From Aradus depressus (lineage: Eukaryota > Arthropoda > Insecta > Hemiptera > Aradidae), in NCBI GenBank assembly GCA_963662175.1, contig OY759221.1, forward strand, positions 2,604,001-2,668,000: a stretch of 64,000 nt of DNA, in the 5' to 3' direction. Below the pieces are notes generated by a model. The model saw nothing but the letters and a program-made list of their open reading frames with translations. It searched no databases and was not told the origin of the DNA. Below, piece by piece: positions 31,321 to 42,200 of this stretch (positions are counted from its first letter, which is position 1; each line of letters opens with the position of its first letter). A program made the translations under genes and the position numbers.

Positions 31321-32763
31321 TATACAATTTAATGAAAATCCGACGACCCGTTAAAGAGCACTTATTTTTACGTTTTGAACCTTTCCATCCAAAAAAAAAA
31401 ACCCCTCCTGCCAGTTTAGGAAGTGACATTACCTATTGTAAGCAGAACGGTTCTTTAAAGGAACAACAAATTTCGTGAATATACATTCTGCTTTTTTCCC
31501 GTGAAACTCAAACTAACAGAAGTCTCTAAGACCTTTATATAACATCATAAGGAATTCTGATCAGGCTAAGGCATTTCAACATTTTGAAATTGAGCACGGA
31601 GGAGGTTTGGCGTAAACAATAAACAATAATATTTAAAATTACCACATTTCCTGTAGAAATTTTATCTCTTTTCTTTTACTAAATTTTGATTTCTACAGTA
31701 GTTTTTCGAATTTTGAAGAAAGTGCATGTATATTTAACAACAATTTAAATTAACAAACTTTTCATTTGAATTTCTAAAGAGATGCCATTTTGTCTTCTAA
31801 ATTTTGCAAAAATATAAAATCTAATCCAAAGGTTTTCAAATAATCTTACTGAGCCAACAGGGAAAATGAATAGAATATAATTTTAGAGAACAAATCTCTT
31901 TCTTAAATCTACATTATTAAAATTAAACATTGAAACTAACAAAAATCAAAAGAAAAATCTTAAAAACTAAATTCTTAACACTAATTCCATCTTTTTTTTG
32001 TTTTATATTTTGGCAATTTTTTTTTAAATTTAAGTTATATATTTCTGGGCATATATCCTGTGCATATAAACAAACAACAGTACCTTCTTTTTGGATCAAT
32101 TTCACCGACAATTCACTCCTATTTAGTTCATCACAATTTAAGCCTAAACGCCACTGTCTACCTTCACTCAGACCGACGCCATTCTAAACCAGGCCTCGAC
32201 TCGTGTCTACACACTAAAAAAACAGCTGATGGCCGTGTTTTGTTTTTTTACTCATTTGTTTTAAAAGAAATTTGATTTTTATAAAAAATAAATATAATTA
32301 ATGTTTTAATGTTTATAATTTAATCATTTTAATGTGTGTATTATTTTTATACATCACAATATATATACTTTACATGCTCTATGCAAAAAAATAACTGAAA
32401 AAATAAGATGATAAGTTGCATTCTAATTAGGTGCATAAAAAGATATCTTATTGAAGCTGTATCTTATGCAGAGCACGCTCCGCCCTGTATTACATCCTAC
32501 ATAACATATGAGCTTTGAAATGCTTTCCAACATTTTTATATCGGGAGAAGCTCACATTTATAAAGCTCTATTTTTCAAAACGCCATTACATTAATATCAT
32601 AACATTTTACAGCACAATTTGCATTAAATTAAAATGATAAACAAACCATTATCGTTGCTCAATGTATTAATTTAACATACCTCTCAATGTTTAATGTTCA
32701 CCTTAATTATCATATTACTTTAGGCTCCGTCTCTTCCAACGCCCACCATCCTCCACTAATTAC
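31321..32763. other. AT-rich, no gene seen
   Basis: About 1.4 kb of AT-rich sequence. Overlapping frames at 31,923-32,275 on both strands are low-complexity and unsupported. Confidence 0.45.
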
Positions 32764-33512
32764 TACTTCCCCAGCACTAATTAATTAATTAAGTTTTCGC
32801 TCTCCCTCCAAGACCAATTTATCGTTGGGCTAAAAATTAATATTTGACTTACGTACATAGAGAAGTATGAATCCTCATACTAAATGTGTTTGTATAATTA
32901 ATTCAGCGGATTCTCATAAAAAGACGGATAAATCAGAGGTAGACTCATCTCAAAAATATCAATAACTGCAGGTGTAACACTAAACATTTTTTTTCAACGA
33001 AATAGGACGAAGGGAAGAGTCGACAAGAGACGAGGGGTCGACTACAAATATAATAATAATAATAATAAATTTATTAGAGTATTACAGTTATTATAGTATT
33101 TGAGTTAAGCCACGCCCCTAATCCCCCCACTCCTATGACCGATTTGGCTGAAAATGGACAATTTTTGTCCTTAAATTGTCCTCAGCTCATACAAATCAAA
33201 TTTCGTGTCGATAAATTCATACTATCGGCATTTATTAGAGTTTTTATGATAAGCCTCTCCCCTGATCCCCCCCTTCCCGTTGGTCGATATGGCTGAAAAC
33301 CTTAGAGGGTTCTGGATTCAGATATAAAATCTCGTGTCGATACATTCATTCTATCGGGTGTTGTGTTCACAGACACATAAAAACTTTTTTTTTTTTAATT
33401 TTTGGAATCTAGAGGTCGCACAATATAAAATTCCGTTGAAAACTCAGCATCGAATTTTTGACTGATTATATAACTTCCCCTATACTTCGTATATTTGGAG
33501 AATGAAAAACAC
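32764..33512 (-). repeat. TACTTCCCCAG-type copy, near full length
   Basis: Starts with the exact TACTTCCCCAG terminus at 32,764 and runs to 'tatacttcgtatatttgg', with the far terminus decayed. It has a tandem of the 'tcgataaattcat' / 'tcgatacattcattctatcg' block and a T tract at 33,387. Confidence 0.6.
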
Positions 33513-34662
33513 AAACCACGTCCGAAAGGTTCTGCTGCTCTGCTGGAGGCGTTAAAGTTGCCACATAATTTTCATAAATATCTTAACAATTCAAGGGGAG
33601 GCCCCCCCACCCCACCCCCTGACAAATATTGATTCCCCTTGGGCTTCAATCCTCCCAACTTCAAATTCCAATCTCCATCTGTGAAAGACAACGTAAGAAT
33701 GAAAGGAACAAGATGAACATAGATTCGAACTGCTAGAATAGACAAGAGGACGTGATTTGACGCTAAGCCCATGGAAGAACCTGATACTGTACACACATGG
33801 ACTTTAAGGAATCTAACTGTGGTTCATCCAAACTTGAGACACTAGCAATTCTCCTCAATCATGGATAGACAACAAGCAAACAGCCCAAATTTCACAACAA
33901 AACAGTTCAAGTTCACTTCAAAGCCTTCATTGATGTTGAAATAACTCATGGAAATGGGGCACTGCCCCTCCCACTACTCTGCCCAACCAGCCACTGTCCA
34001 TCAGTGGAGGAAGACCAGGAGGCGAGGGTGGCGTGAAGAGGGAATCCGGTCATCACCAGCATTCCTTTAGAAAATGCCTTGAAAAAAGAAAAAAAAGTAG
34101 AAAAAGATTTCTTTCTAGGATTGTGCGGATGGGATTATACTGATAAGTATTTGGCAAGAGGATTATTGTATAAGGAGAGGTTCATGTGAATCTTGGAAAA
34201 ACAGGATGAGGAAATTTGAGGTCGTGGAGGTTGGAAACAAAATAGGGAGTATCTACAATGGTTCTAAGTGGATTCTATTTGGATTGGAATGATTCAATCC
34301 GTTTGGTGTCTGGAGAAGGGGAAATATATTTTGTAAAAATGCGTACCTGAGAGAGGGGGGGGGGGGGGCACGTGCCCTCACTCACCCCTTAAATTTAAGT
34401 TTATGTATTTATATATGTTACAGTACCAAATATAGTTAACCTAATCATATTTTCCGCTACCTTTCTTTCCTTTCCCAGAAGAGATATGTTTACCAATTTC
34501 CCTTCTTAGAATTATTATTCTTTGTCCCTTTCCAGAAGATCCCCACCATTTTCAATCCCACACATCTGTCTATTCTTGACTCCTGTATTGTTTGAGTATT
34601 TCTGTATTTAGGGCATATAAGTATTTTAATTTTTATACTGGAATAAAGTTATGTATTTTTTA
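33513..34662. other. No gene seen
   Basis: Unclassified. Includes a G tract at 34,358-34,368. Frames at 33,572-33,796 lack motifs. Confidence 0.4.
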
Positions 34663-35009
34663 GAGGGCGTCGGTAGCTCAGTGATATGCGTGCTTGTCTT
34701 CTGAGCTCAAAATCGTGAGTTCGAAACCCGACCGGAGGCCCTTACTTTATTTTATCTGGGAGGTAAAATAAACTTAAGCACGCCGTTCTTCGGATGGGAC
34801 GTTAAGCGATGGTCCCGAGCCTGTACGATGTCAGGTACTCGTTAAAGACTCCTACCCTAGGTGAATACAAATTTAGAGTAGGCAAAATTTAGGACTCCCA
34901 GAGTAGAGTCAGGCTCATGTCCACCAGAATGACGATAGAGCGCTCTGGTAGTAGGCGATATGATCTCGTAGTTAAAGCCAGGGCATGAGTCATAAAACCT
35001 AACCTAACC
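34663..35009 (+). mobile_element. SINE-2 reference copy, 11-bp TSD, telomere-like tail
   Basis: A 347-bp tRNA-derived SINE flanked by TGTATTTTTTA at 34,652-34,662 and 35,010-35,020. The head (34,663-34,740) has GGTAGCTCAGTGATATGCG (A box region) and GAGTTCGAAACCC (B box), so it should be read by RNA polymerase III. The body contains the core phrase CTTCGGATGGGACGTTAAGC and a distal part with GTCCACCAGAATGACG. The 3' tail is AACCTAACC preceded by ATAAA. Amplification would rely on a partner LINE. A tRNA finder may mislabel the head as a tRNA gene. Confidence 0.88.
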
Positions 35010-35079
35010 TGTATTTTTTATTTTTATATTCCACTGGGTGTAATATTCAACGTATGTAGCTGTGTTACGGCATACATTC

Positions 35080-35400
35080 ATTACATCGGCAGTTATTAGG
35101 GTTTATTGAGAGAGGAGAGGGGGTGGGGGAGGGAGGGGAGGGGGAGAGAGGAGAGGGGAGGGGGAGAGAGGAGAGGGGAGGGGGATAGAGGGGAGGGGAG
35201 AGCGTCTCCTCGAAGACTAATATCTGCCATTGTAATGAAAGAATCAGCTGGGAATTTTATTCCAGGATAGACAAGTGACTGAGTGCGTTGATTGATGTTC
35301 AGACAAAATGGCCGACAGGGGGCCCTAAGGGACAATTCAAGAACGATAGGGGTTGATTAAATATAATTCGAACTGGGGATGTACATTCCCCATGATTCAT
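35080..35400. repeat. GA-rich simple repeat within TACTTCCCCAG-type debris
   Basis: 35,110-35,205 is (GGGGA/GAGAG)-type purine repeat with a ~23-bp period ('gagaggagaggggaggggg'). On both sides lie family fragments ('acattcattacatcggcag' before, 'attcgaactggggatgtac' after). Confidence 0.6.
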
Positions 35401-35534
35401 CAACAACTTCTTTGATTGTTAATGGATGTAAATAAAGAGTGGACTGTGATTTTGATAATTCTTCTGGTTAGTTTTCTTATGAATTTTGAAAAAGATAATA
35501 TTAATATCAAATAATAAAAAATATATACATATAT

Positions 35535-35825
35535 AGAGGGCGCCGGTAGCACAGAGAGTAGCGTGTTTGTCTACCCAGCTCAGGATCGCGTGTTCGAAAC
35601 CCGGCCGAGGGACTTAGGTCTCTGGGATGTGAAAAAAAAACTTGAGAATGCCGTCCTTCGGATGAGAAATTAAACGATGATCCAGAGCCTGTGCGATGTC
35701 AGGTACTCTCTAAAGACCTTATGTACTAAACCTGGGTAGGCAAAATTTAAGACTCCCAGAGTAGAGTCGGGCTCATGTCCATCAGAGTGACGAAAGAGCG
35801 CTCAAGTCCATCATGAGTCATAATA
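35535..35825 (+). mobile_element. SINE-2 copy with internal deletion
   Basis: The head is GCGCCGGTAGCACAGAGAG with a GTTCGAAACCC B box. The core is present. The distal segment from 'gcgctc' jumps to 'aagtccatcatgagtcata', omitting about 45 bp of the reference. The tail is short and lacks CCTAA pentamers. Confidence 0.8.
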
Positions 35826-36004
35826 ACTATCTATCTAACTATTCTTGAATACATTTTGATCTTATTAAAATATTATTTTTGGCGCCCCCTATTCTTCAGA
35901 AATAAAAAAATTAACAACAATTTCACAATGGCAAAATTGTGTACAGTTTGAACATCATAGAAACCCCTCATAGGACTAATTAAAATGGATTTAAAGTTTG
36001 ATTG

Positions 36005-36006
36005 CG

Positions 36007-36040
<34 letters not shown>
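36005..36040. repeat. Long C homopolymer
   Basis: 36 consecutive C. No function inferred. The length may be a sequencing or assembly estimate. Confidence 0.8.
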
Positions 36041-36319
36041 ACATGAGGAATGTTAATGTCTGTTATTTACTTAATAGGGGGTCGGAGCTCATTTGTTGAA
36101 GGCAAATTGGGAAAGGCCAAAGCGAGATAGATAGATGATTGGTTTGTGTTGTCAAAGTCAACTGGAGAGAAACAAACAGAACCCGGAATATCGGATATTC
36201 CAACATTAACTTTGACAACTCAATTGTAATAGAATATCAGCCGCTCTGGAGTATTACCGCCAACAACCCGTCCAGCATGATGGCCCGCTGTCTGGACAAT
36301 AAGCGTAGTAAAAAAAATA

Positions 36320-36500
36320 GATGAATCGCCGCCCATGTACTTCCCCACCAACAAGAATTAATCAACTAAGTATTCAATAAATAAAACATTTTTTCTTGGA
36401 ATATCGCCTAATCCATGGAAGAAACAAAAACAGTTGTGGAATAGACAATATTTCAAAAAAAAAAAAAAAGTTGTTTGATTTATTTATTATGTTTCCATAA
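36320..36500 (-). repeat. Scraps of two repeat families
   Basis: 'atgtacttccccaccaaca' (TACTTCCCCAG type) is followed by type B terminus fragments: 'aataaataaaacattt', and 'gtggaatagacaatatttca' at 36,435. Confidence 0.5.
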
Positions 36501-36647
36501 TGCAACGAACCGCATATTTAATTGTTCTATTCGGGCGCCAAACAAGATGCAGAATTATATAGAACAAACAATAATGCAATTTTATAAAACTTAGTTTATT
36601 TGCGTGAATGCCAATAGTACAATAACAAACACAAAACAATACTGAAC

Positions 36648-36871
36648 TTTTTTTTTTTTTTTTTTTGGCTTCATGTACGGTGCATATTAGCCATGTCAAT
36701 GTGTTATATCTTAGTTATTTACGACATCCATGGCTCCGGGAGGGAGTTCTATCTACGAAATAAAACTCACTCCCGGACGGGATTCGAACCCGCAAACCAT
36801 GGTGAGACCATGCGACCAAAGCCCTACGCTCTAGCCCGCACGGCCACCATGGCCCCCTGAATATTATAATT
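36648..36871 (-). mobile_element. SINE-1 copy, 10-bp TSD
   Basis: tRNA-derived SINE on the - strand. The A tail is the T run at 36,648-36,666. Flanks AATACTGAAC at 36,638-36,647 and 36,872-36,881 are a perfect duplication. The head contains GGCCGTGCGGGCTAGAGCG and B box GGGTTCGAATCCC. About 15 extra bases lie between the head and the right duplication. Confidence 0.85.
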
Positions 36872-36904
36872 AATACTGAACTTGAAAGAAATAAAACTTG
36901 TTTA

Positions 36905-37060
36905 TTTATGATATTGTCTAATTTCACCAACTATATTTACATGGGAGTACTTTCGGTATTTCTACCATCCTCAGCCAAAAGCATAAGAGATAAGACTAAA
37001 ATATTACAGAATGTCAGCCTCTCGAGGAACCCCTTACCCTCCCCCCTGGTGTTCCCCATG
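36905..37060 (-). mobile_element. Penelope-like terminal fragment, type D
   Basis: 'atattgtctaatttcacca' parallels 'atattgtctattccacta' of type B, then a distinct hammerhead core follows. Suggests types B and D are related elements. Confidence 0.5.
36943..36976 (-). ncRNA. Hammerhead ribozyme-like motif, type D
   Basis: The - strand reads GG, CTGAGGA, T, GGTA, GAAA loop, TACC, GAAA, GTACTCCC. The CTGANGA and GAAA core are intact, with a 4-bp stem II capped by a GNRA-type loop. Confidence 0.55.
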
Positions 37061-37079
37061 TCTGACATCATTGTTCCCC

Positions 37080-37185
37080 ATGTCTGACGTCATCGCCTAA
37101 TTACCCATTCGAAAGACGACGTGCTCAAGGTTTTTACCTCTCAGATTAAATACCTATATGCCTCGGCTGAATATCTGGAGCCCTT
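37080..37185 (-). repeat. SINE-2 core fragment
   Basis: 'cattcgaaagacgacgtgct' and 'tttacctctcagattaaat' with 'gcctcggct': the core and proximal body of SINE-2. Confidence 0.5.
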
Positions 37186-38460
37186 TAGGCGAATTAACGT
37201 AGTATGTACAAGACATATTATGGACGAACTTATGGGTTATCTTTGACAAATCACTGGAACGGTTTAAAAGTGGTTTGACCACTTTTAATTTTAATTTTTT
37301 TTTGTTTATTACAAAAATAGCAACGAATGGCGGGTTGAGCTAGTATTTTATAATATTATTGTGTTTGTTTCCCTTTCATATAATTTTGTATCTGTTACTG
37401 TCAAAGTTTCCTGTAGTCAAATGTAAACATGCCAAAAAAAGTATGTTTTGTTTGAGTAGTCAACCTTTGTTTGCTATTCATACAAAGAAAAAAGCTGCTA
37501 AACCAAATTGTTTTCTAACTAATACATTTTACAAAAAACAATAGCTCTCGGGATAATATTGTAGAATTAGATGGACATTGGTTATAACGAATTGGACATA
37601 GTCACAAAAATGTCCGGACCTCAAAAATGTCCCGACTATCAAAAATTTAGGAAACCACAAATCCCACAAAGTCCGGACCCTCAAAAATGTCCAAACTCAC
37701 AAAAATGTCCGAACTCACAAAAATGTCCGGATCCTGAAAAGAGAATTGGACAATAAAGGCTAAATTGAATACTACTCCCTAGGGACAGCAAATATAAAGT
37801 GAGCCCTAGCTAGCTCCTTAAGGGTTCATCGTATTTTCTCGAAATTTGCGGTAATTCAAGAATGGCTAAACATTATTTGGCCAATTTTAGTATTAAAATG
37901 TGTGAGTGCTTTCTTATCCGTTTTACTACATAAATATAATGTACTAAACATATGTTAATGACATTGGATATAACGACCTAATTTTCCTGGCCTTTCTAGC
38001 TCGTTATTGACAATATGAATGTATTTTGTCTCCGATGTGAAATGTTAACATATGAACATTTTGGTAAACCATTTTTAAAATTTCTGTAAAAACAGAAATA
38101 CCTAAACACATATTGCTATCAAACGAACCTTGTAAGATAACAGTACAAGAGAGGAGGGGATGGGGGTGGGGGTGAGTGTGTTGATGTGGAACTTGGAGAA
38201 GGGAAAAAATAGGGGTGTATTTGCCTGAGGGTAAATAAAGGCAAATTTGAAGGTAGACCCCACCCCCTCTGCCTTTCTGTTGGGAAGGCAAACCGATCAT
38301 TAGGTACACTTTTTGCCCAACCGTTCACCCATCCTCAAATATTATATCGAGGCAAAGAGTTGTTCAGAATATCACAACAAACATGGCAATCAACTTATCA
38401 AATATTCCAATGTATGAATATTTTACCTTCTTCATCAGAAAGTAACTCTTCATATTTACT
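37186..38460. other. No gene seen; 18-bp minisatellite at 37,600-37,740
   Basis: A short imperfect tandem array of 'tcacaaaaatgtccgaac'-like units (~18 bp) lies at 37,600-37,740 and gives rise to a Pro/Asn/Lys-rich chance frame. The rest is AT-rich and unclassified. Confidence 0.5.
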
Positions 38461-38755
38461 TTAACTAGGTCATATCGCCTACTACCAGAGCGACGAAAGA
38501 GTGGGCATGAGTCTGATTAGGCCTGTGGGAGACCAAAATTTTGCCTAATCAGGTTTATTCAACTAGGGTATGGGTGTATAACGACTACCTGACCTCGCAC
38601 AGGCTCGGGACCATCGCCTAATCGTCCCATCCGAAGGACGGCGTGCTCATATGTTTACACCTCCCAGATGAAATAACTGAGGGCCTCGGCCAGGTTTTGA
38701 ATCAGTTATTTTGAGCTAAGTAGGTTGACACACTATCTCTGAGCTACAGGCGACC
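38461..38755 (-). mobile_element. SINE-2 copy, tail lost
   Basis: Contains distal, core ('cccatccgaaggacggcgtg') and degraded head segments. The B box region has changed to 'ggttttgaatcag' on the + strand. No clear duplication. Confidence 0.75.
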
Positions 38756-38820
38756 TGCCTGTTTTTCAGTTACAAATTATAGCATTTATATTTTTTTTTA
38801 AACTGAAAATTACAAATTAG

Positions 38821-39003
38821 TTTTTTTTTTTTGTTGGTTGTACGATGAATATTATAGCCATGTTATGTATATAAACAGGCTCCGGAAGGGAGTTCTTTCT
38901 ATGAAATAAAACTCTGTCTCGGGCTGGATTCGAGCCCGTAACCATGGTAAGATCATGCGACCAAAGCCCTACGCTCTAGCCAGCACGGCCACTCACTATG
39001 GCT
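38821..39003 (-). mobile_element. SINE-1 copy
   Basis: The A tail is the T run ending at 38,832. Body 'gtacgatgaatattatagcc'. The head is at the right end with 'gattcgagcccgtaacc' and 'gaccaaagccctacgctct'. Confidence 0.8.
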
Positions 39004-39177
39004 TCAAATATGGCTTGGGCCTTGAATCGACAGTAAAAGATAAAAATCAAATAATTTTCTAAATTTTAACTCAATGCCACAGCATTGGGATGCTGGATTT
39101 ACATCAACTGTCAAACTGTGATTATTAACCTTTTTGGCGCGGTAAATGTGCCCCCCCCCCCCCCCCCCCCACTCACT

Positions 39178-39675
39178 CTTCCCCACAACGAATTAATCAA
39201 TTAACCTTTTGCCTCACCTCCAAAACCAGTCGACCGTTTGCCCTAGAAGTCAATAGTCTACTTACATAGGTGCTTCTAAATCCTCAAACTAAATTTTGTG
39301 TCGGTAAATTCATTAAATCGGAAGTTATTGCAGTTTTTTAGTCGAGTCCCCCCCTTGAACCCCAACTTTCCTTCGGCCGATTTAGTTAAATATTTAATTG
39401 GTCCTCATGAAGTTTCAATTTTGAAGCCTCCCCCCTAATCTTCGACGATTTGTCTGAAAATCAATAGGTTTTGTCTTTATGGGATTCTAGATGCATGTAA
39501 AAAAAATTGTGCTGATACATCTATTCTATCGGTAGTTATAGTTTTCACAGACATTCATACAGACATTTTTTTTCATATTTGGAATCAGAATATCCGAAAA
39601 TCTAAAATTCTTGTGAAAAGTCAACTTCGAAATTTAATGGATTATATTACTTAGTATAGTTGGGAAAGTAAAAAA
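39178..39675 (-). repeat. TACTTCCCCAG-type copy
   Basis: From 'ctcttccccacaacgaatta' to 'tagttgggaaagtaaaaa', with the block 'gtcggtaaattcattaaatc' and a second 'tgctgatacatctattctat'. Immediately left is a C homopolymer (39,151-39,170). Confidence 0.6.
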
Positions 39676-40145
39676 GCTCCGGATAATCGGGGATTACTTG
39701 TAGGAAGGATTTAGAAAGGTGAGGCGAGTGAGGACCACTGTTTAACATGGAGATGGACTCATCAAGTCTGTCCCATATAGGAGAGCTCTCACTAATTTCG
39801 ATCTCCACATCTCAATGAAATATTACAGGGGTGGGGGGGGGGGGGGGGGATCCCTGTCAACTCAGTTGTTCTCAACTTCCCTCTCCCCATTTTTTTTTTT
39901 GGCAAACGAACCGAAATTCCAGCTCGCTTTATCAATGTTAAAAATGATTTGTGGAAGGTGAAGTGAAGTAGGTCCCGCACTTCATTTGTTGTTCCTCTTT
40001 TTTATTTGTCATTTGTCCGCAAAATTTACAGCCGAAATTGTAAGCGCAACAAACCCTAAAGGCTCAGTTCGCTCCCCGTTTTATAAATGGAATCATTTCA
40101 ATAACTTTTTGGGTACCTAAGTCGACGACTTAACGAACCCTATCA
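39676..40145. other. No gene seen
   Basis: Includes a G tract at 39,832-39,849 and 'ggtgaagtgaagtagg' near 39,956. Nothing recognised. Confidence 0.4.
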
Positions 40146-40156
40146 ACGATTGTCCT

Positions 40157-40338
40157 CTGGGGGCCATGCGGGCTAGAGCGTAGGGCTTTGGTCGCATGGT
40201 CTCACCATGGTTTGCGGGTTCGAATCCCGTGCGGGGCTATGGATATCGTAAATAACTTGATAACAACACATTAACATGGCTAATTTGCCATAAAGCCACA
40301 TAAAGCCAAAAAAACAAAAAAACAAAAAAAAAAAAAAA
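40157..40338 (+). mobile_element. SINE-1 reference copy, 11-bp TSD
   Basis: A 182-bp tRNA-derived SINE with perfect flanks ACGATTGTCCT (40,146-40,156 and 40,339-40,349). Head: GGGGGCCATGCGGGCTAGAG, then GGTTTGCGGGTTCGAATCCC (B box). Short body, then a C/A-rich and poly(A) tail from 40,300. Distinct from SINE-2 in head, body and tail, so the genome has at least two SINE lineages using different 3' ends. Confidence 0.88.
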
Positions 40339-40439
40339 ACGATTGTCCTACGTTTTTTTGTTGTGCACTCATAAGTGCAATATCAGCCGTCGGTCGTTCG
40401 TTGAGAGCGTTTAATATCAGGGTAGAGCCTTTGCGCTAA

Positions 40440-40639
40440 TGGTCAACAGTTGACTTACATAGGGGCTGCGATACATTCATTCCATCGGCAGTTATTATGG
40501 TTTTTGAGTTGAACCCTCTCCTCTGATTCCTCTTTCCCTTCGGCCGATTTCAGTGAATGTTAACAGGTATTCTCCTGGGATTTTGACTTTAAATATGAAA
40601 TTTCATGTCGATAAATGCTTTATTTGTGATAGTAAGATG
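40440..40639 (-). repeat. TACTTCCCCAG-type fragment
   Basis: 'gttgacttacataggggctg', 'gatacattcattccatcgg', 'ttggccgattt'-like phrases and 'tttcatgtcgataaatg'. Truncated at the foldback starting near 40,640. Confidence 0.55.
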
Positions 40640-40694
40640 TTGTGGGACGAGATTTATCATAGAAATAAAAGATGTCTTCCCACTGTTTTATTTT

Positions 40695-40740
40695 AGACCA
40701 GAACCGGTTTTCGACGCAACAGCGTCATCATCAGTGGTTC
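40695..40740 (-). ncRNA. Hammerhead ribozyme-like motif, type A, well preserved
   Basis: The - strand reads GAACCA, CTGATGA, T, GACGC/GCGTC stem II with TGTT loop, GAAA, stem III palindrome AACCGGTT, C, TGGTCT. ACCA pairs with TGGT to form stem I, and C stands at the cleavage position. Every core residue is present. One extra T lies between the core and stem II, as in the other copies in this window. Confidence 0.65.
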
Positions 40741-41041
40741 ATCTATTATAGAATAACAAAATATACAAATAATAATCTTAAAGCATCAGGGTAGAGAGTA
40801 AGAAGATAAAAATTTTAAAATTAATTTACCCCCACTCACACAGCACAGCGGTTAGAAGACAACTGGCATAGCTCTAAGGGGTGGGGATAGCTAGTTTCAC
40901 TCACTCTCTCAACATGCAAAAACCATTCATTCTAATATATACAATAACTCTACATAATAGTAACATAACATTTTTTTTTTCCCCATAAAGATATTTATTA
41001 TGTCTGTTTTATTTCAAGTCTGTGATAATATTTTTAATATT

Positions 41042-41815
41042 TTTTTCTTTTTTTTCCCTACGCCGGTACGCTCGCGGTTTCCGCCATGCATCTCCTAGCA
41101 GCCCAGTACACTGCAGATTTCTTTGTTGTTGTGCAGTTTCCTTTAATAGCAGTTCTGACGTCCTGGAGAGCGGTGCACACGTCGAGATGCTGCCCTGTCA
41201 TGTGCTGCTCTTTCTCGCAGAGGACGCAGTAGGGTTGTCCGCTACTCCGATTCGATATAGGTGTCCCTGAAGGAAATCGTGCCCGGTCAGCAGTCGGAAG
41301 CAGGCCACCGAGTGTCCTCGGGGTAGGTCTGGTGGCACCCGGCCTCCTGTCTCCCCCAACACCCGCCACTGTTTACCCTCGGCTTTCAAGGAGTGCTCCA
41401 GCTTCACCACATTCTGGAGGGAACCCTTCACTATACGTTTCGCGGCTTCCGGCTTCCATAGTCAGGGGGTGTTGGACCTGCTCCATGAGGGAGCCTGCCT
41501 TGGCCAGCCGGTCCGCCTCCTCATTCCCATGAACACCGCAATGTCCTGGGATCCACTGCAGCACAATCGTTGAGCCTCGGGTCATCAGCCGGTCTATCGC
41601 TTGTCGGCACTTCAGGACATCCGGAGATTCGTTGCCTCCCGCGTTGGTCAGGGCTAGCATAGCTGCCTGTGAGTCCACCAAGATGACGATTTGACCTGGT
41701 TTGTAGGGTCTCAAGCGCCAGTAACATGGCCTTCACTTCACCATCGAAGTTGGAGGCATGCTTCCCGATGGGAGCAGCTATCTGGAAGTCCTTGGAATAC
41801 ACGCCAGCCCCAGTC
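41042..41815 (-). pseudogene. 5'-truncated non-LTR retrotransposon with RNase H domain
   Basis: Insertion on the - strand bounded by ATTTTTAATATT at 41,030-41,041 and 41,816-41,827. The A tail is the T run at 41,042-41,055. The encoded part is an RNase H domain: GEVKAMLLALETL (Glu position), ILVDSQAAMLALTNA (Asp position), WIPGHCGVHGNEEADRLAK (final Asp helix), then a C-terminal tail with CVLCEKEQHMTGQHLDVC, a CCHC-type cluster. The domain is split by frame changes near 41,700 and 41,430, so it is not functional. RNase H after the reverse transcriptase is characteristic of the I/Jockey/LOA-type lineages and distinguishes this family from the R1-like elements in the window. Confidence 0.8.
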
Positions 41816-42154
41816 ATTTTTAATATTGTATTTATTTATGTTTTTATTTTAATTTTTTATTTATTATATTTTATGGCAACCATAATTTCTTTGGCTGTAT
41901 GTGGGAAAAAAAATTATGTTACTATTACGTACAGACTTATTGTATATAACAGAAGGAATGGTTTTTGCATGTTGAGAGAGTGAGTGAACCTAGCTATCCC
42001 CACCCCTTAGAAATGCCAGTTGTCTTCTAACCGCTGTGCTGTGTGGGTGGGGTAAGTTAATTTTATAATTGTTATCTTCTTACTCTGTACCCTGATGCTT
42101 TAAGAGTTATTTGTACTTTTCATTATTTGTATATTTTGTTATGCTATGATGAAT

Positions 42155-42200
42155 GAACCACTGATGATGACGCTGTTGCGTCGAAAACCGGTTATGGTCT
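42155..42200 (+). ncRNA. Hammerhead ribozyme-like motif, type A (mirror copy)
   Basis: As at 40,695 but on the + strand, with A instead of C at the cleavage position (GGTTATGGTCT). Stem I ACCA/TGGT, stem II GACGC/GCGTC and stem III AACCGGTT are all intact. Hammerheads accept A, C or U there. Confidence 0.6.

Noticed and set aside
34663..34740. tRNA gene
   Set aside because: A and B boxes are present, but the sequence is the head of a SINE with target duplications and many diverged copies; acceptor stem pairing is poor. The same applies to the heads at 40,157, 36,780-36,850 and 38,930-39,003.
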